A DNA stretch of 64,000 nucleotides, taken from the NCBI GenBank assembly GCA_017163975.1, contig JAFFSR010000010.1, positions 1 to 64,000 on the forward strand, read 5' to 3'. Source of the DNA: Anastatus disparis (Eukaryota > Arthropoda > Insecta > Hymenoptera > Eupelmidae). A model generated the notes under the pieces. The model was not told the origin of the DNA. It saw nothing but the letters and a program-made list of their open reading frames with translations, and ran no database searches. The position numbers and the translations under genes are program-made. Shown here piece by piece: positions 46,494-60,133 of this stretch; the first letter of the stretch is position 1; every line of letters begins with the position of its first letter.

Positions 46494-48545
46494 TTTTTCA
46501 ATATGGAATGCAACAAAAACTTTTCTTTTTCCGCGGCCTTCGGACGAGGAAAAAGAAAGAACGACATATGACCACTGCTTATTTTACAGAAGATAAATAG
46601 AAAATATATAAAAAAATGAAAATTAATAATAATGGTTGAAATTAAGAAATGAGAATAATAAGATATCCTTAAAGGCGCGACGTTTCAACAAAATATTGTA
46701 TAAGTGAAAAAAAAGAATCAAATATCTTTTGAATAAAAGCAAAAAATAAATAAGAAAAATAATTAGTAGATAAGATTCAGTTGTACAGCAAAGCGTCAAA
46801 AGAATTGGCCGCAAGAGAAAAGAAACGTTTTTACTAATAAATAAAAATAATAGATCAGCTAATTGTTTTGAAGAGAATTGTGATAAAAATATTTTATTAT
46901 CAACAAAATTGAAAAATTAGCAAAAGTTAAGCAACTCAAATAATAATAACAACTATAAAAGAAATGCAGGATCTCGCCTAAGATTCCCTATGAGTATCCT
47001 TTTACCCCTTACCCTTACGAAAAATATAAGTCCAATGAATAAAAAAAAATAAGGTAATAACATGCATGAGTTCAAAGAAAAAGAATAAATAAAATGTACA
47101 TAAAAATTATAACGAGAAGATAACCTTCTCTATGTTGTAAATAAAGCAACATGCCATGCATAGTTTAATCAAATAAAACATGCAAAAAAAATTGGAAATA
47201 AAAGTTAAGAAAAAAAGCAAAAAAAAGACTGTTAAATACAGTGAACTATTATATGCATGTGTTATCAACTTCGTGATAAAAGAAGTTGAATATTAATAAT
47301 AATTATAAATTATTAAGAACTCAGCTAAAGGACTAAGATCTGAAAAAAATATATCACCTTAACAACCTAACATATCCCAAAAACCCATGGGAATCGAACG
47401 CAAGTATCCTTTATAAAGTTATTCGAAAAAGAAGTAAAATGAAAATCCAATGAGTTTTTTGAGTTGAATAACGTTGCTTATAAAATTAAAATAAGAACAC
47501 ATAGAAAATACTGGAAGCAGAGTAAAATTTTAGAAAAAAGGCGATTATCAAGCCAATCGTAGTCGAAACCGTGGCCATATTCTAGTTGACGCAGCGCTTC
47601 TTAAACGATAATGTCAACCAAAAAAAAAAGATAAACAAAAGCGTCAAAGAGAACACATAGAGTTAATAAATAAATTTTTTGTAAGACGCAGCTTTGAGGA
47701 TACATGATAGAGTATTAATCAGTGATCAATTTAATAAAAGGAAAAAAAAAGTATTTTATAAGGAAGGAGGAACCAAAAAATAGATAAATGACGGTTAAAC
47801 AGTTAGAAATAGAGGGAGGGCCCTTTTCTACTAATAAGTTAATTTTTGTTTCAGATAAATCATACAATTATTGAAAAATCATGTACAAATTTTATTATAA
47901 AAGTTCGACAAAAAAAGGAGTTTGAATCCACGTTCGAATCCCGCTTCAAACCCACACAAAAACAAGTAGAAGGTTCTTTAAATCACTTTAGAATAAAATT
48001 AAATATCATCCGAGGAAGAATGTATTTCGTGATGTGAAAGGCTTCTTATCTTATCAAGAGTGCAACATGATGCGCACGGGTATCTTCAGAAGAAACATCT
48101 CTTAACATTAGAAAATAAGATAATGAATTTCGTATTTAAAGCTGTATTATTTAATAATTTAAATTCATTTTAATTTTTGGACAATTTTGTAAAATATTTT
48201 ATTATAAATGTCATATATCTTTTTAGAAAAAAGAGAGAGAGACCATAAATTCGTAGTCAAAATGGAAAAGTATTTAAGTATTTAAAATAAAAAAAGTATT
48301 AAAATGAAAAAGTATTTAAAAATAAACAGTAGAATAAATTAGAACACAAACAACATATACATAACAACATACAAACATGGAATAGATAAAAAGCGAAATT
48401 GTAAGCCAGGACAGGCATCGGCCTGTATAGGTACACAAAATTTTTTTTCTCAGTTACACTTTAGGGACTTAATTTTAATAAATTTTTTATTGTATTCATG
48501 TGTACGCTCTTGGCTTCGGGGGCCGAAGCCTCGCGGCCTCGGACG
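46494..48545 (+). other. Gene-free 3' region of the LTR element
   Basis: About 2 kb of A-rich DNA lies after pol with only a 63-codon frame at 47846-48037 and no env features. A good polypurine tract, AGAAATAGAGGGAGGG, lies at 47804-47819, ~725 bp before the LTR rather than against it. The bases next to the LTR (CTTCGGGGGCCGAAGCC) are a palindrome, not a purine tract. Confidence 0.7.
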
Positions 48546-48876
48546 TGCTACGTACATTATATTGTACGTATATTACAATATAAGACATAGAATAAGGTAG
48601 AAACTCGGAGAAATGCGACTCCGAGTTCCGGACCAAGAGTCGCATGATGCGCGAAGTGCTGATTCGGCACTTCGTCGCGGGCAACTTACATCGTCGTTTT
48701 GGACGACGACGAGCGACAGACCATCGCCGGACGCGCTAGAACAAAGTAGTAATCAGTCTCTCTCTCACTGTAATTACTTTATAATAAATAACAGACAACT
48801 TCATATTAATTCTCTTGTAATTATTTTACATCCTCACACTCCCCATAGGAGTGCGTATCAAAAATCCCACGTAACA
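48546..48876 (+). repeat. 3' LTR
   Basis: Same length as the 5' LTR, with differences only at TATTAC/TATTAT, GCATGATG/GCACGATG and TTCATATT/TTCGTATT. Followed by the GAAT duplication. Confidence 0.96.
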
Positions 48877-51225
<2,349 letters not shown>

Positions 51226-51562
51226 GTGACTAAATTGATTACTACTAACCGTACTATACATAGCAACCTTATTTATGAATATAAACATGTTTGTCCTGTC
51301 CAGGAATGCGAAACGGCATATTTATTTCATGTTTCCTCTAGATTAAAAATTTCATCAAAATGTGACCTATGCCATTTTTATAATAAACCTTTTTACATTT
51401 CTGTTAAATGCCATTCTTACAGTGCTCATAACATTAAAGAAAAAATACAAAAAGACACTTTATTTCCGAAAATAAATTGTTTCAATGCCAAAAAAACAAA
51501 ATATATCACTAACTAAATTTTTTCGAAAATGTGACTTATGCCACTCTCATTCTCACCCACAC
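51226..51562 (+). repeat. Fragment of a foldback element (ORF-like)
   Basis: The stretch 51440-51562, ending TGTGACTTATGCCACTCTC and CACCCACACG, is an inverse copy of 57660-57790. A related GTGACCTATGCCA string lies at 51362. The 96-codon open frame across it is probably fortuitous, although its Cys pairs (CDLCHF) might mislead. Confidence 0.55.
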
Positions 51563-51950
51563 GTATATTGATAATACAATACCGCTCCAAAATTTGATAA
51601 CATTATGTAAGAAAAAGTTTCTTTGTGGAATTCTTCTATATTTTTTTCAAACATGTGATGATTGTGTGCACGCTTTATTTAAAATAGTGTTCTTGAATTT
51701 TGGAGTAGTATTGTATATATTAATATATAATATACATTTGTATGTACATTTGTACAGATACACTCTACTACTTTCAGGAATGACTAAACAAAACATTATT
51801 TCTTATACAAATTTTGAAAATTGTTTTATATTTAAACGATAACTTTTTACATGAAAAATATAATAATTAGTAATAATATAGTTAATTGTTCCCTTCATCA
51901 TCGCTTTTATCATTATCACTCAGTCCACTCTCAAGGAGTTCGATGATAGA

Positions 51951-52509
51951 ATGGAGGCTCTGGACAGACGTGTCACCCTCCTAGACCATTTACCTACTCT
52001 TATCAAGCAAGTTGAGATCAATGAGAGCCAAATCGAATGTATCTTAAAAGAGCAGCGAACGCTTGGTTCTCAAGTTAAGGAGCTCCCTGAGAAGTGCCAT
52101 GCTCCTCCTGATTCCTCTTTAGCATCGAAGGTCCTTAAGGATTCTTCGGCCTGCTTCCTTGTCTTCTGATATTATATCAGTTCGTGCTATGGTATTTCAT
52201 CCTGATGCTGCATCTTCCAAGGAACCTGTTCGGCCACCCAAGATAGTTGCTATACTTGCAACATCTGCTTTAGTCAGAAACCTTATTCAGCTGAAGATCC
52301 GTAGGGGTAAAGTCAGGTGTTCGGAGTTGGACAAGGATCTGTTGTTAAGGGCTGGCTGCGTGCTACCTATTAAGGAGGCCCTTATAAACTACAATGAATT
52401 TCTCCCTGGTGAGGTCTATCGTCTGAGATCTGAAGTTTGGCGTTGGAGCAAGGACCCCGAGAAAAGATTCATCTCTTTCATCAGAAGTGGCAGTATTTAT
52501 GTCAAGTAG
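51951..52509 (+). pseudogene. LINE ORF1-like protein, frameshifted
   Basis: A predicted coiled coil (MEALDRRVTLLDHLPTLIK...) is followed, in another frame from about 52159, by a basic RNA-binding-like domain (LVRNLIQLKIRRGKVRCSEL, then NYNEFLPGEVYRL). The architecture is like ORF1 proteins of CR1/L2-type elements. One frameshift and a TAG at 52507. Confidence 0.6.
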
Positions 52510-52575
52510 AAGAAGGATGACAAGCCCATTCGCATCAACCCTACCTGTGATCTTGATTCTTTTTTAGGAGGGAAA

Positions 52576-53545
52576 TAGCAGGTAACTATCTCTCTCTCAA
52601 TGATAATCTTTCCTATCATCCGGTTCCTGATCACAGTTCAAATGACCTTTTGCATAATTCAGCTCCTATTTCATCCTCACTTTCTCCTGCATCAACATTC
52701 TCTCTCCTCACTATTTGCCACATTAATGCTAACTCACTGCGTGCTCGTCACTAAAAAATTCAATACTATCTCAATTGTCACTCCATTGTTCACATATTTG
52801 CAATTTCCGAATCCAAACTATCTCCTAGAGTTGAATACCCCTTTCTCAATATTGATAGTTATAAATTACTGCGCCATGATCGGAATGGACGTGGCGGGGA
52901 AATAGCTTTATATGTCCACCAATCGTTATCTGTTGACGTTATCTGCTGCTCCTCGACTGTCTGGTCTGGCAGGCCTGGTCACCCTGAGTATATGTTTTGT
53001 GAGGTCTCATTTAAGGGGTGCAGTCGCAATTTTGTGGCCGTTGTAAACATAATGCACACGAATTCCTCCAAGATAATTATGGGCGATTTTGATGCAAATC
53101 AATTATCTGAATCTGATGACGCTTTGTTTATATGCTCACTGGTTGAGAAAAACTCTCTCTACTCTGTCCCTTTTGGGGCCACTCGTCACTCTCCTCCTCT
53201 CATACTTGGTTAGACCTGTGCGTTGTTGATGTCAATGACACTGTTGTTTCTTACTCTAAGTCTAAGTCACCTTTTGCTGATGGTCATGACTTAATCGCTG
53301 CTACACTCAAAATTCCAGTCCTCGCAGTGGTGCAGCAGGAGTACTCGTATCGTGACTACAGAAATATCGATCTCCCTAGTTTTCTCTCTTATCTTAATGG
53401 CTGTGATTGGTCCTCATTTTATAATGATATTGATACTGACATATCTATTAATAATGCACTTGATTCTCTCATTGCTAATCTTACAAGATTCATTTTCATT
53501 TTTGCCATTGAGGGAGAGGGTCATGGAGTTGTTAACTACTTTTAA
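52576..53545 (+). pseudogene. LINE ORF2 endonuclease fragment
   Basis: ICHINANSLRARH, FAISESKLSPR, RHDRNGRGGEIALYV and IIMGDFDANQL are the ordered motifs of the apurinic-type endonuclease. A TAA at 52752 and a stop at 53213 break the frame. The piece ends in the post-endonuclease linker (DYRNIDLPSFLSYL). No RT motif follows, so several kilobases were deleted. Confidence 0.75.
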
Positions 53546-53904
53546 TAGATTATATGCAATTTTAGGAATTCATGCTGAATATTGTTTCTATTTTTTGAAT
53601 ATTTTATTTTATATATCTTTATACACCTGTTAAACTATGTTTTTATGTTAATCAAATTATCTTTTTTGTATTGTACAACAAATTCTACAGAAATAAAATT
53701 AATCTAATCTAAACTTAATCTAATCAGTAATCTCATCATCTGCATCTCTTTCAGCTCCGGCATCGTCAAAATTAAAAAAAAAAAAATTCATATTGCTTTC
53801 TTATAGAGAAAGCATTGTATCAATAAAAAAAAATTTTTTTCTATTTTTTCATTAATTTGTACATATTTGAACTCGGGGAGTCGAAAAAAGTTGTTTTCAG
53901 AAAA

Positions 53905-53955
53905 TGTCTGTATGTATGTATGTGTATGTGTATGTGTGTGTGTGTGTCTGTATGA
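53905..53955 (+). repeat. (TG)n-like microsatellite
   Basis: TGTATGTATG followed by TGTGTGTGTGTGTG, at the left edge of the 165-bp array. Confidence 0.9.
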
Positions 53956-55570
53956 TGTCAGGTTAGTAAATTGTATCTCGAAAACTACTCGATGGATTTG
54001 CTTCTAATTTTACATGAAATTTATTTTTTTGTCTAACTTGCTGGGGAGCTATTGATATTTGGTTCTTCTAGCGTAGTTTTAATTTTAGAGCCATTTATAA
54101 AAAAAAAATTTTGATTTTTCATTTTTCTGGTTTTTTTTGGTTACTACTCGATGAATTTGCTTCAAATTTTGCATGGAAATTATTTGCGATTGCCCAAATA
54201 AAATAAATTCCTAAAAATTGATTTTCTTAGCTTAGTTTTAATTTTAGAGCATTTTGAAATTTTTGAATAAAATATTTCTATTTATTAAGCCAATAAAATC
54301 TTAAAAACTACTCGATGAATTTACTTCAAATTTTCCATACGATTCAAATTTTTGATCAACTAGTGCGAGAGCTATTGAGAATTGATTTTCTTAGCGTAGT
54401 CTTAATTTTATAGCCATTTTAGTATTTTTTTTTGTATTTTACGTAAATTATCGAAGAATTCGCTTGAACATTTTTATGGAACTTATTTTTGACTACGAAG
54501 AGAAGAAAACTTTTGGAAACTGATTTTCTTAGCGCACTTTTAATTTCAAAGCATTTTAAAAATTTTTTAAAAAATTTTTATTTTTAATTTTTTTTCTATT
54601 TGACAAAAACCATTTGATAAATTTGCTCCAAAATTTGTATGCAAGTTATTCGCTATTGTCTGAAGAAAACAAGCTTTAGAAAACTAATTTTTTTAGAGCA
54701 GTTTTAATTTTAGAGTATTTTGAATAGAGTATTTAGAATTTTTAAAAAAAATTTTATTTTTCATTTATCTTCTATTTTGCGTAAACCATACTATAAATTT
54801 TCTCCAAAATTTTCGTACAATAAATTCGCTATTGTCTGAAAAAAATAAGTTTTAAAAACTAATTTTCTTAGAGTGGTTACGATTTTAGAGAATTTTGAAT
54901 ATTTAAAAAAAAATTTCGATTCTTTATTTCTTATTTTTTTTATTTTACGTAAAGTAATCGATAGATTTGTTCTAAAATTTGCAGGGTAATTATTTGCAAC
55001 TGCCAAAAAAAGGGAAATTTTCGAAAATTGATTTTCATAGGGTAGTTTTAATTTTAGAACATTTTTTAAATTTTGAAAAAGAGATTTTAAAAAGAAAATG
55101 TTATTTATTTAGCCAATTAGATCTCGAAAATTACTCGATGGATTTGCTTCAAATTTTGCATACTATCTATGTTTTGTACAAGTAGACGGGAAGCTATTAA
55201 AAATTGGTATTTATAGAGTAGTTTTTTTTATAGAGCCATTTTAAGAATTTAAAAAAAATTTTCAATTTTTCATTTATTTTGTATTTTACGTAAATTACTT
55301 GATGAATTTGCTCTGAAATTTGCATGGGAATTATTTGCAACTACCAAAAGAATTATGACTTTTAAAAACCGATTTCCTTAGCGTAGTTTTAATTTTAAAA
55401 AATTTAAAAGTTTTTTTTATTTTCATTTTTCATTTTTATTTTCATTTTTCATTTTTTTTTCCATTACACGTAAACTACTCGATGGATTTACTCTAAAATT
55501 TGTATACAAGTTATTTGCTGCTGTCTTTATAAAACAAGCTTTTGAAAAATAATTTTCTTAGTGTAGCTCT
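53940..55570 (+). repeat. ~165-bp tandem repeat, about ten diverged units
   Basis: TACTCGATGAATTTGCT and TTAGCGTAGTTTTAATTTTA alternate at ~160-180 bp spacing near 53982, 54146, 54308, 54610, 54955, 55130, 55290 and 55476. Units are diverged. GAGAAAGCATTG occurs just outside both edges (53805 and 55817). Confidence 0.88.
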
Positions 55571-56174
55571 TTGATCACTTCTTTCGATTTCTGATTAAAT
55601 GCTTTCACTAACTCTTTTCTTGCTTCCTCACTTCCTCTTTGTCCCTATTTCTTAGATTGATCCTGATTTTTACCCTATTTTCATCCGTCCTTGTCTCTCT
55701 CTCTTCCTATTTACTAATCATTCTCTCACTAATTTTTTTTTAATAGCAATTGTATTTTATATTGAAATCAGATTTAAAAAAATCAAATCAAATTACTTTG
55801 ACTCAATGAGCTCTATGAGAAAGCATTGCGCCAAAGCACTTGGCAGCGTTTTTTTCTCATTCTATAGTAATTCAATTAGAAAAAAAAGATTTTATTTTCT
55901 AAACATTAATTGTGTTCCAATCTATGAATATTAAGAGTTTACAATTTAATGTAATTATTTATATGTTTCTTTAAAATTCGTATCATCTTCGTTCTCCACT
56001 ATAACATCGGCTACTGCACTGAAAAGACATCGGCGTAGATACAGGCGTCCACCTATCTATAGTGGTGCTAAACGCCATAGCTTACATAGACTGTGTGACC
56101 GGCATCGCATGAGCGCGAGCCTGTCCTCTTACGGTATCCGTTAGCAAATATACAGTGCCGCCATTATGGCTTAC
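55571..56174. other. Unassigned; LINE/SINE-like tail at its centre
   Basis: A pyrimidine-rich stretch (CTCTCTCTCTTCC near 55700) leads to AAAAATCAAATCAAATTA near 55785, which resembles a repeat-type retroposon tail. No coding sequence. A less AT-rich patch (56000-56170) is unidentified. Confidence 0.45.
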
Positions 56175-56177
56175 TAA

Positions 56178-56640
56178 CCAGGAGAGTGTATTAGTTGCGG
56201 GTCACAGATCTTGATGAAACTTTGGGATAAGTATTTGGGTTCCAAAATATGAGTAAAGCCACAGCGGTACGGTCTAACGCTTGGAAAAACTGAAGTTATG
56301 GACGATTATAGTCTTATTTTCAGAAAAATATGAAAAAAGAACTCCTAATTAAAGTGTAAATAATTCTGTCTAAAAATGTCTTTAATAAATCCACAATAAC
56401 TAAAATGAAAGCAGAGAAAGCAAGCTTTAATTTGCTGGTTTCCGAATCAAAAAATAATAATTAGAACTAAAGTTATGCTTCTTTAAAGTTGAGCAGCAAA
56501 AGAGTACTAAAAATCACCATCCTTCAAGATTTAGACTATTTTTGGTACTCTCTTACTGCTGTCCATAACTTCAGTTTTTCGAAGCGTTAGACCGTACTGC
56601 TGTGGCTTTACTCATATTTTGGTACCTAAATACTTACAAA
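56178..56640. mobile_element. Tourist-like foldback MITE, right end truncated
   Basis: It starts CCAGGAGAGTG after TAA (56175-56177). The arms 56215-56310 and 56540-56640 pair (TCCAAAATATGAGTAAAGCC; GGTCTAACGCTT). The end resembles the complete element at 60722 (CTAGGAGAG, then AAACTTTGGGATAAG). It lacks the last ~60 bp of the right arm. Confidence 0.75.
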
Positions 56641-56740
56641 AAATAAGAATAAAGCCCCACCTCGTATAATAAAAAGCAATATTTTCTTTTATGAGGAAAA
56701 ATTATTTTTATCGCTTCGTTTTTAAGAAAACTTTGAAAAA
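56641..56740. mobile_element. Half of a 17499-type TTAA foldback element
   Basis: AAAAAGCAATATTTTCTTT and ATCGCTTCGTTTTTA match the inner stem of the element at 17499-17781. No TTAA ends remain. It abuts the truncated arm of the preceding MITE. Confidence 0.6.
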
Positions 56741-57657
56741 CCAAATTGCGTATCCTAACCTCTATTTTTTAAGTTTTTCAAGGCTTAAATACAGAATTTT
56801 GATATTAATTTCGATTTTTTGTAATATATGAAAGGTTTTTTGCATTATCAAATTGGATCAGTTCAAGTCAGAAGTAGTAAGTGTATTAACTTATTTAAAA
56901 TGAAGAATACTGTATTTTCGATTATCTAGATGAGGGTGTCAAAGTTCCGGGCCAAGAAATTTTCCATAAGGGAATTGTTGCACATGCATATAACTACTTT
57001 TAAATGAATTTTTGTAAAAATTAAAGTTGGTAGAAAAAAGTTATAGACCCCCAAAAATGGCAAAAATCACGATTTTTACAAAATTTTTAAAAATTTCTTT
57101 TGTTGAAATTTAGTTGCCACAAATCGAGATTAAAATCTAAACAAATCAAAAAATTATAAAATATACTAGGCATTATAATAAAAAAAAATAAAAATTGGTA
57201 AATTAAAATCGGCTAACAGGGAGTCGAGATATAAGCTCTCAAAAAAGAGGCAAAAATGGACCATTTTTTGACATTAAAGGGATCATGATTCTAGCCCTAA
57301 GGCTACTAGAGGGCTGAAATTGTCACCGTAATGTTTTTTCATAAGGCACAACAACATACTATAATTTGGAGAAAATCCCAGGACCCTTCCCGCAACGAAA
57401 TTTGTTGAAAAGTATTGACATTACTCATATATATATATATGTATGTATATCCATACAATTCAAATATTACTTTTATCTAATCTAAAAACATCTCAATATT
57501 TATGTACTATATTTTTCTTTATTATTGAAATATGATAGCTGGACTAAAAATTAAAGAAAAAATGTAAACATATTTATAAAAATTAGGTTGACGTTACACT
57601 TTAGTCGTGCACTGATTTTCGATTATTTTAAACAAAAATAGCAATATTTCTGGTTCT
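56741..57657. other. Unassigned repetitive AT-rich sequence
   Basis: No frames. CCCAAAAATGGCAAAAATC and GAGGCAAAAATGGACC near 57050 and 57250 suggest old transposon sequence. A short (AT)n lies near 57427. Confidence 0.45.
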
Positions 57658-57908
57658 AATTGTGTGGGTGAGAACGAGAGTGGCATAAGTCACATTTTTA
57701 AAAAAATTTAGTTAGTGGTATATTTCATTTTTTTAACATTAAAACAACTTATTTTTCAAAATAAAGTGGCTTTTTTGTTTATGATTCTTTAATATTATAA
57801 ACACTGTAAAAACGGCACTCAATAGATATTAATTTAAAACTTTAATATCGAAAATCTCGAAATTAGAAGTATGTGACTTATGCCACTCTTATTCCAACCC
57901 ACACAATT
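57658..57908. mobile_element. Small foldback element (251 bp)
   Basis: The ends AATTGTGTGGGTGAGAAC and GTTCCAACCCACACAATT-like complement frame ~40-bp arms including GAGTGGCATAAGTCACAT. A partial copy is at 51440-51562. Non-coding. Confidence 0.75.
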
Positions 57909-58107
57909 GATGGTTTTTCATTAAAAAAAAAAAAAAACAGATTTCTTTGTTTTTTCATAAAGAATTTAAAAGTAATTGAAAAGATTTATAAAACTTTCTT
58001 AATTTTTCAGTTATGTTAGTGTTGAGAATATGCAGGTTTATGAGGAAAATAAAATGCACACAATTTAAGTATTAAATTATCATATAAAGTTTATTAAATC
58101 AAAGATA

Positions 58108-59156
58108 CCCTGGTAGAAAATTCACCATCTCAAATGGTGGAAAAATTAACGATTGGCCAACTTTCTTAGTCAATTTTTAGCCAGTCACTGGTAAAAAGTT
58201 GTCGAAAAAATGGTGAATGATTTAATTTTAAAGTTGAAAAAATTGGAACTTAATTATTAAAATTTACATATATTTATTATATATATATATATATATCTCA
58301 TTTTAACTAATGTTCGATTTTCTTTTAATGTAACTATATATATTATTAATTGTTTCATAATAAATAAGTTATTTGATTTATCACGCGTGAGCAGATAGTA
58401 TAGTGCTGCAAACATTTTGCGTGGAGTATAGCTGTTAGGTTATGTATCTATATAGCGACAACAGATGTTAGCAGAAAAGCGTGATCATAACCTATTTTGC
58501 TTAGTAAATATTGAAATAAGAAAAGAAAATATACAGAAAAGAAAGATGTTAAATATATTGATCAATTAATTTTAAATTATTAAGAGCTATACCAGAAAGA
58601 TCGTTTAAAGAAGAATTTGACAATAATTTGCAAGAATTAGATGAATGTCTTGAAATATACACTGAAGAAGTTAAAAATGATTTTTTTTAACGAAAACTAT
58701 GAAGACTCAATGTGTTATATTAAAGAAATCAAACAATTACAAGTGGGTTGCAGTAAACAATATTGCTCATAAGCATATTGATGATCTATTGAAAATATTA
58801 AAAGAAAATTTAATTGCTGTTCTGCCCAAGTTTACAAAAATGTATTTAAATTGTAATGTGAAAAGATGGGAAAAAAATATTTTAATTTTTAAGAATTATT
58901 CTAAAATAAATAATATATTGAAATATTATTGTTTAATAATTTATAAATAATTTATTATTATAAAATTGATAAGTTCTAACTTTTCAAATAAAATATTATA
59001 ATAAAATTAAATATATTCACCATTATTTTGTCAACTTTTCACCATGAAAGGTCGCTAGATAGCAGGGTATTTGGCCATGATTTTTAGCATTTTTTGGCCA
59101 AATTGATGAAAAATGGCCTATGCTTGGCCAAAAGATGCTGAAAATTTCTACCAGGG
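58108..59156. mobile_element. 1.05-kb DNA transposon relic, CCCTGGTAGAAA ends, TA flanks
   Basis: CCCTGGTAGAAAATT opens it and AATTTCTACCAGGG closes it, with TA on both sides (58106-58107, 59157-59158). Subterminal TTGGCCA and CACCAT motifs recur at both ends. It holds a decayed coding stretch and so is probably a deletion derivative of a larger element. Confidence 0.75.
58570..58950 (+). pseudogene. Coding relic inside the CCCTGG element
   Basis: A first stretch reads RAIPERSFKEEFDNNLQEL and on to NDFF before a TAA near 58690. After a frame change come MKTQCVILKKSNNYKWVAV and NLIAVLPKFTKMYLNCNVKR, ending at 58950. Composition is protein-like, but no catalytic motif is seen and the family is not recognised. 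Confidence 0.4.
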
Positions 59157-59669
59157 TATTAAACATTTTAATTAATAACGCTCACGTACAAAGAAAACTC
59201 ATATATTTACTCTATATAACGTTGAGGCTAAAAACATGTCGTTACACGTTGAAGTCGCGATGAGACCAGAAGAGTCGCTTAACAACGTAAACTAAACGTG
59301 TAAAGACAAGAGGGTAATACAGAGAGCGCTTGAGTCTCAGCAGTAAACTAACGATGTACATAAGGTGTACATAACGATGTACATAATTATAACAAGACAA
59401 TAAATAAAATAAATTTAAAAAATCAGTCATTAATTTTAATCTTCTTTAACTCGACATTCGAATGCTTAGAATTTCGTACATTTTTCTGAAAGCAACAAAG
59501 AATAATTCAATTTATTTTTTTTTCCACATACTTTTAGACCTATGCTTTTGAGAAACAGGATGTGTTAATCAACTCTCCCGTGTTAACGGTTTGAGTACCT
59601 TTGGTCGACTAATGATAGATTGACATGATGGCTGACTTATATTCAAACTTTAATTCTAAACGATTTCCA
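59157..59669. other. Unassigned, left flank of the Polinton
   Basis: No reliable frame. GTACATAACGATGTACATAA near 59360 is a short palindromic repeat. Fragments on the minus strand may be decayed C-terminal sequence of the neighbouring structural gene. Confidence 0.4.
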
Positions 59670-60088
59670 TTATACGGATTTGATGTGAAGTCTAATAGTA
59701 ATTTCCTCTCCTCGGAAATTCACGAGGAGTGAAACCGAGAAGGCGGTTGAATCGCGAGGTCTAAGATCAATCGGATAGCTGCAATTAATTTCACTTCTGA
59801 GAGTATTGTTTTTAGCTTTTAAGGAAAACTCGATTCCTTTAGATCTTTTTGTAAAAATTGATTGATAGCATCAATTTCGTAACTGCCAGTAGGAATAGTA
59901 ATAATTTCCTCTCCGTTTAAATGGAGTTTATTATTCGCATTGTCAACATTAGAAATCAAGTTAAATGTTAAAAGTTCAACTTAACCGAAAACAAAATTCT
60001 TATGCTGTGGAAGTTCTATTGAAGAAAAATATTGCGCTTTTAAAACAGAAGATTTGCCTGAAAGACTCAAAGTTAAACTATCTTCCAT
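59670..60088 (-). pseudogene. Polinton structural (jelly-roll/penton-like) protein, deleted and broken
   Basis: It begins MEDSLTLSLSGKSSVLKAQ at 60088. The motifs NVDNANNKLHL and IPTGSYEIDAINQFL follow, then SLKAKNNTLRSEI in a shifted frame, and a C-terminal LVNFRGEEITIRLHIK. I associate IPTGSYE plus NFRGE...RLH with a conserved Polinton capsid-associated protein. The exact role (penton or minor capsid) is inferred. A stop after FVFG, one frameshift near 59850 and a central deletion are visible; the coding length is well below the usual. Confidence 0.55.
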
Positions 60089-60133
60089 GACTGTTTGAAA
60101 AAGAATAATCCTGTTTGTCTGCAAACTCTTCTT

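Larger units (their letters stand above)
37181..48876 (+). mobile_element. Ty3/Gypsy LTR retrotransposon, 11.7 kb, both LTRs
   Basis: Two 331-bp LTRs (37181-37511 and 48546-48876), TG...CA ends and a GAAT target duplication (37177-37180 and 48877-48880) define it. Order: LTR, primer-binding site, ~1-kb leader, gag, pol (protease, RT, RNase H, long variable tether, OTU-like domain, macro-like region, integrase), ~2 kb without genes, LTR. The PR-RT-RH-IN order identifies Ty3/Gypsy. No env-like frame is seen. LTRs differ at three positions, so insertion is recent, yet coding frames hold several stops. It lies in the second Helitron. Confidence 0.95.
51940..53730 (+). mobile_element. CR1/L2-like non-LTR retrotransposon with most of the RT deleted
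   Basis: An ORF1-like part (51951-52509) and an endonuclease part (52680-53230) are followed, after only a short linker, by a 3' end with AATAAA and TAATCTAATCT repeats (53694-53725). Simple-repeat tails are typical of CR1/L2-group elements. The 3' tail type and lack of poly(A) separate it from the two LINEs at 1777 and 7181. Confidence 0.75.

Noticed and set aside
46494..48545. Possible env gene in the LTR element
   Set aside because: No frame over 63 codons, no signal peptide or fusion/transmembrane features on either strand.
51531..51842. 103-codon frame with hydrophobic stretches
   Set aside because: Begins inside the foldback fragment and runs through AT-rich DNA; no family features.
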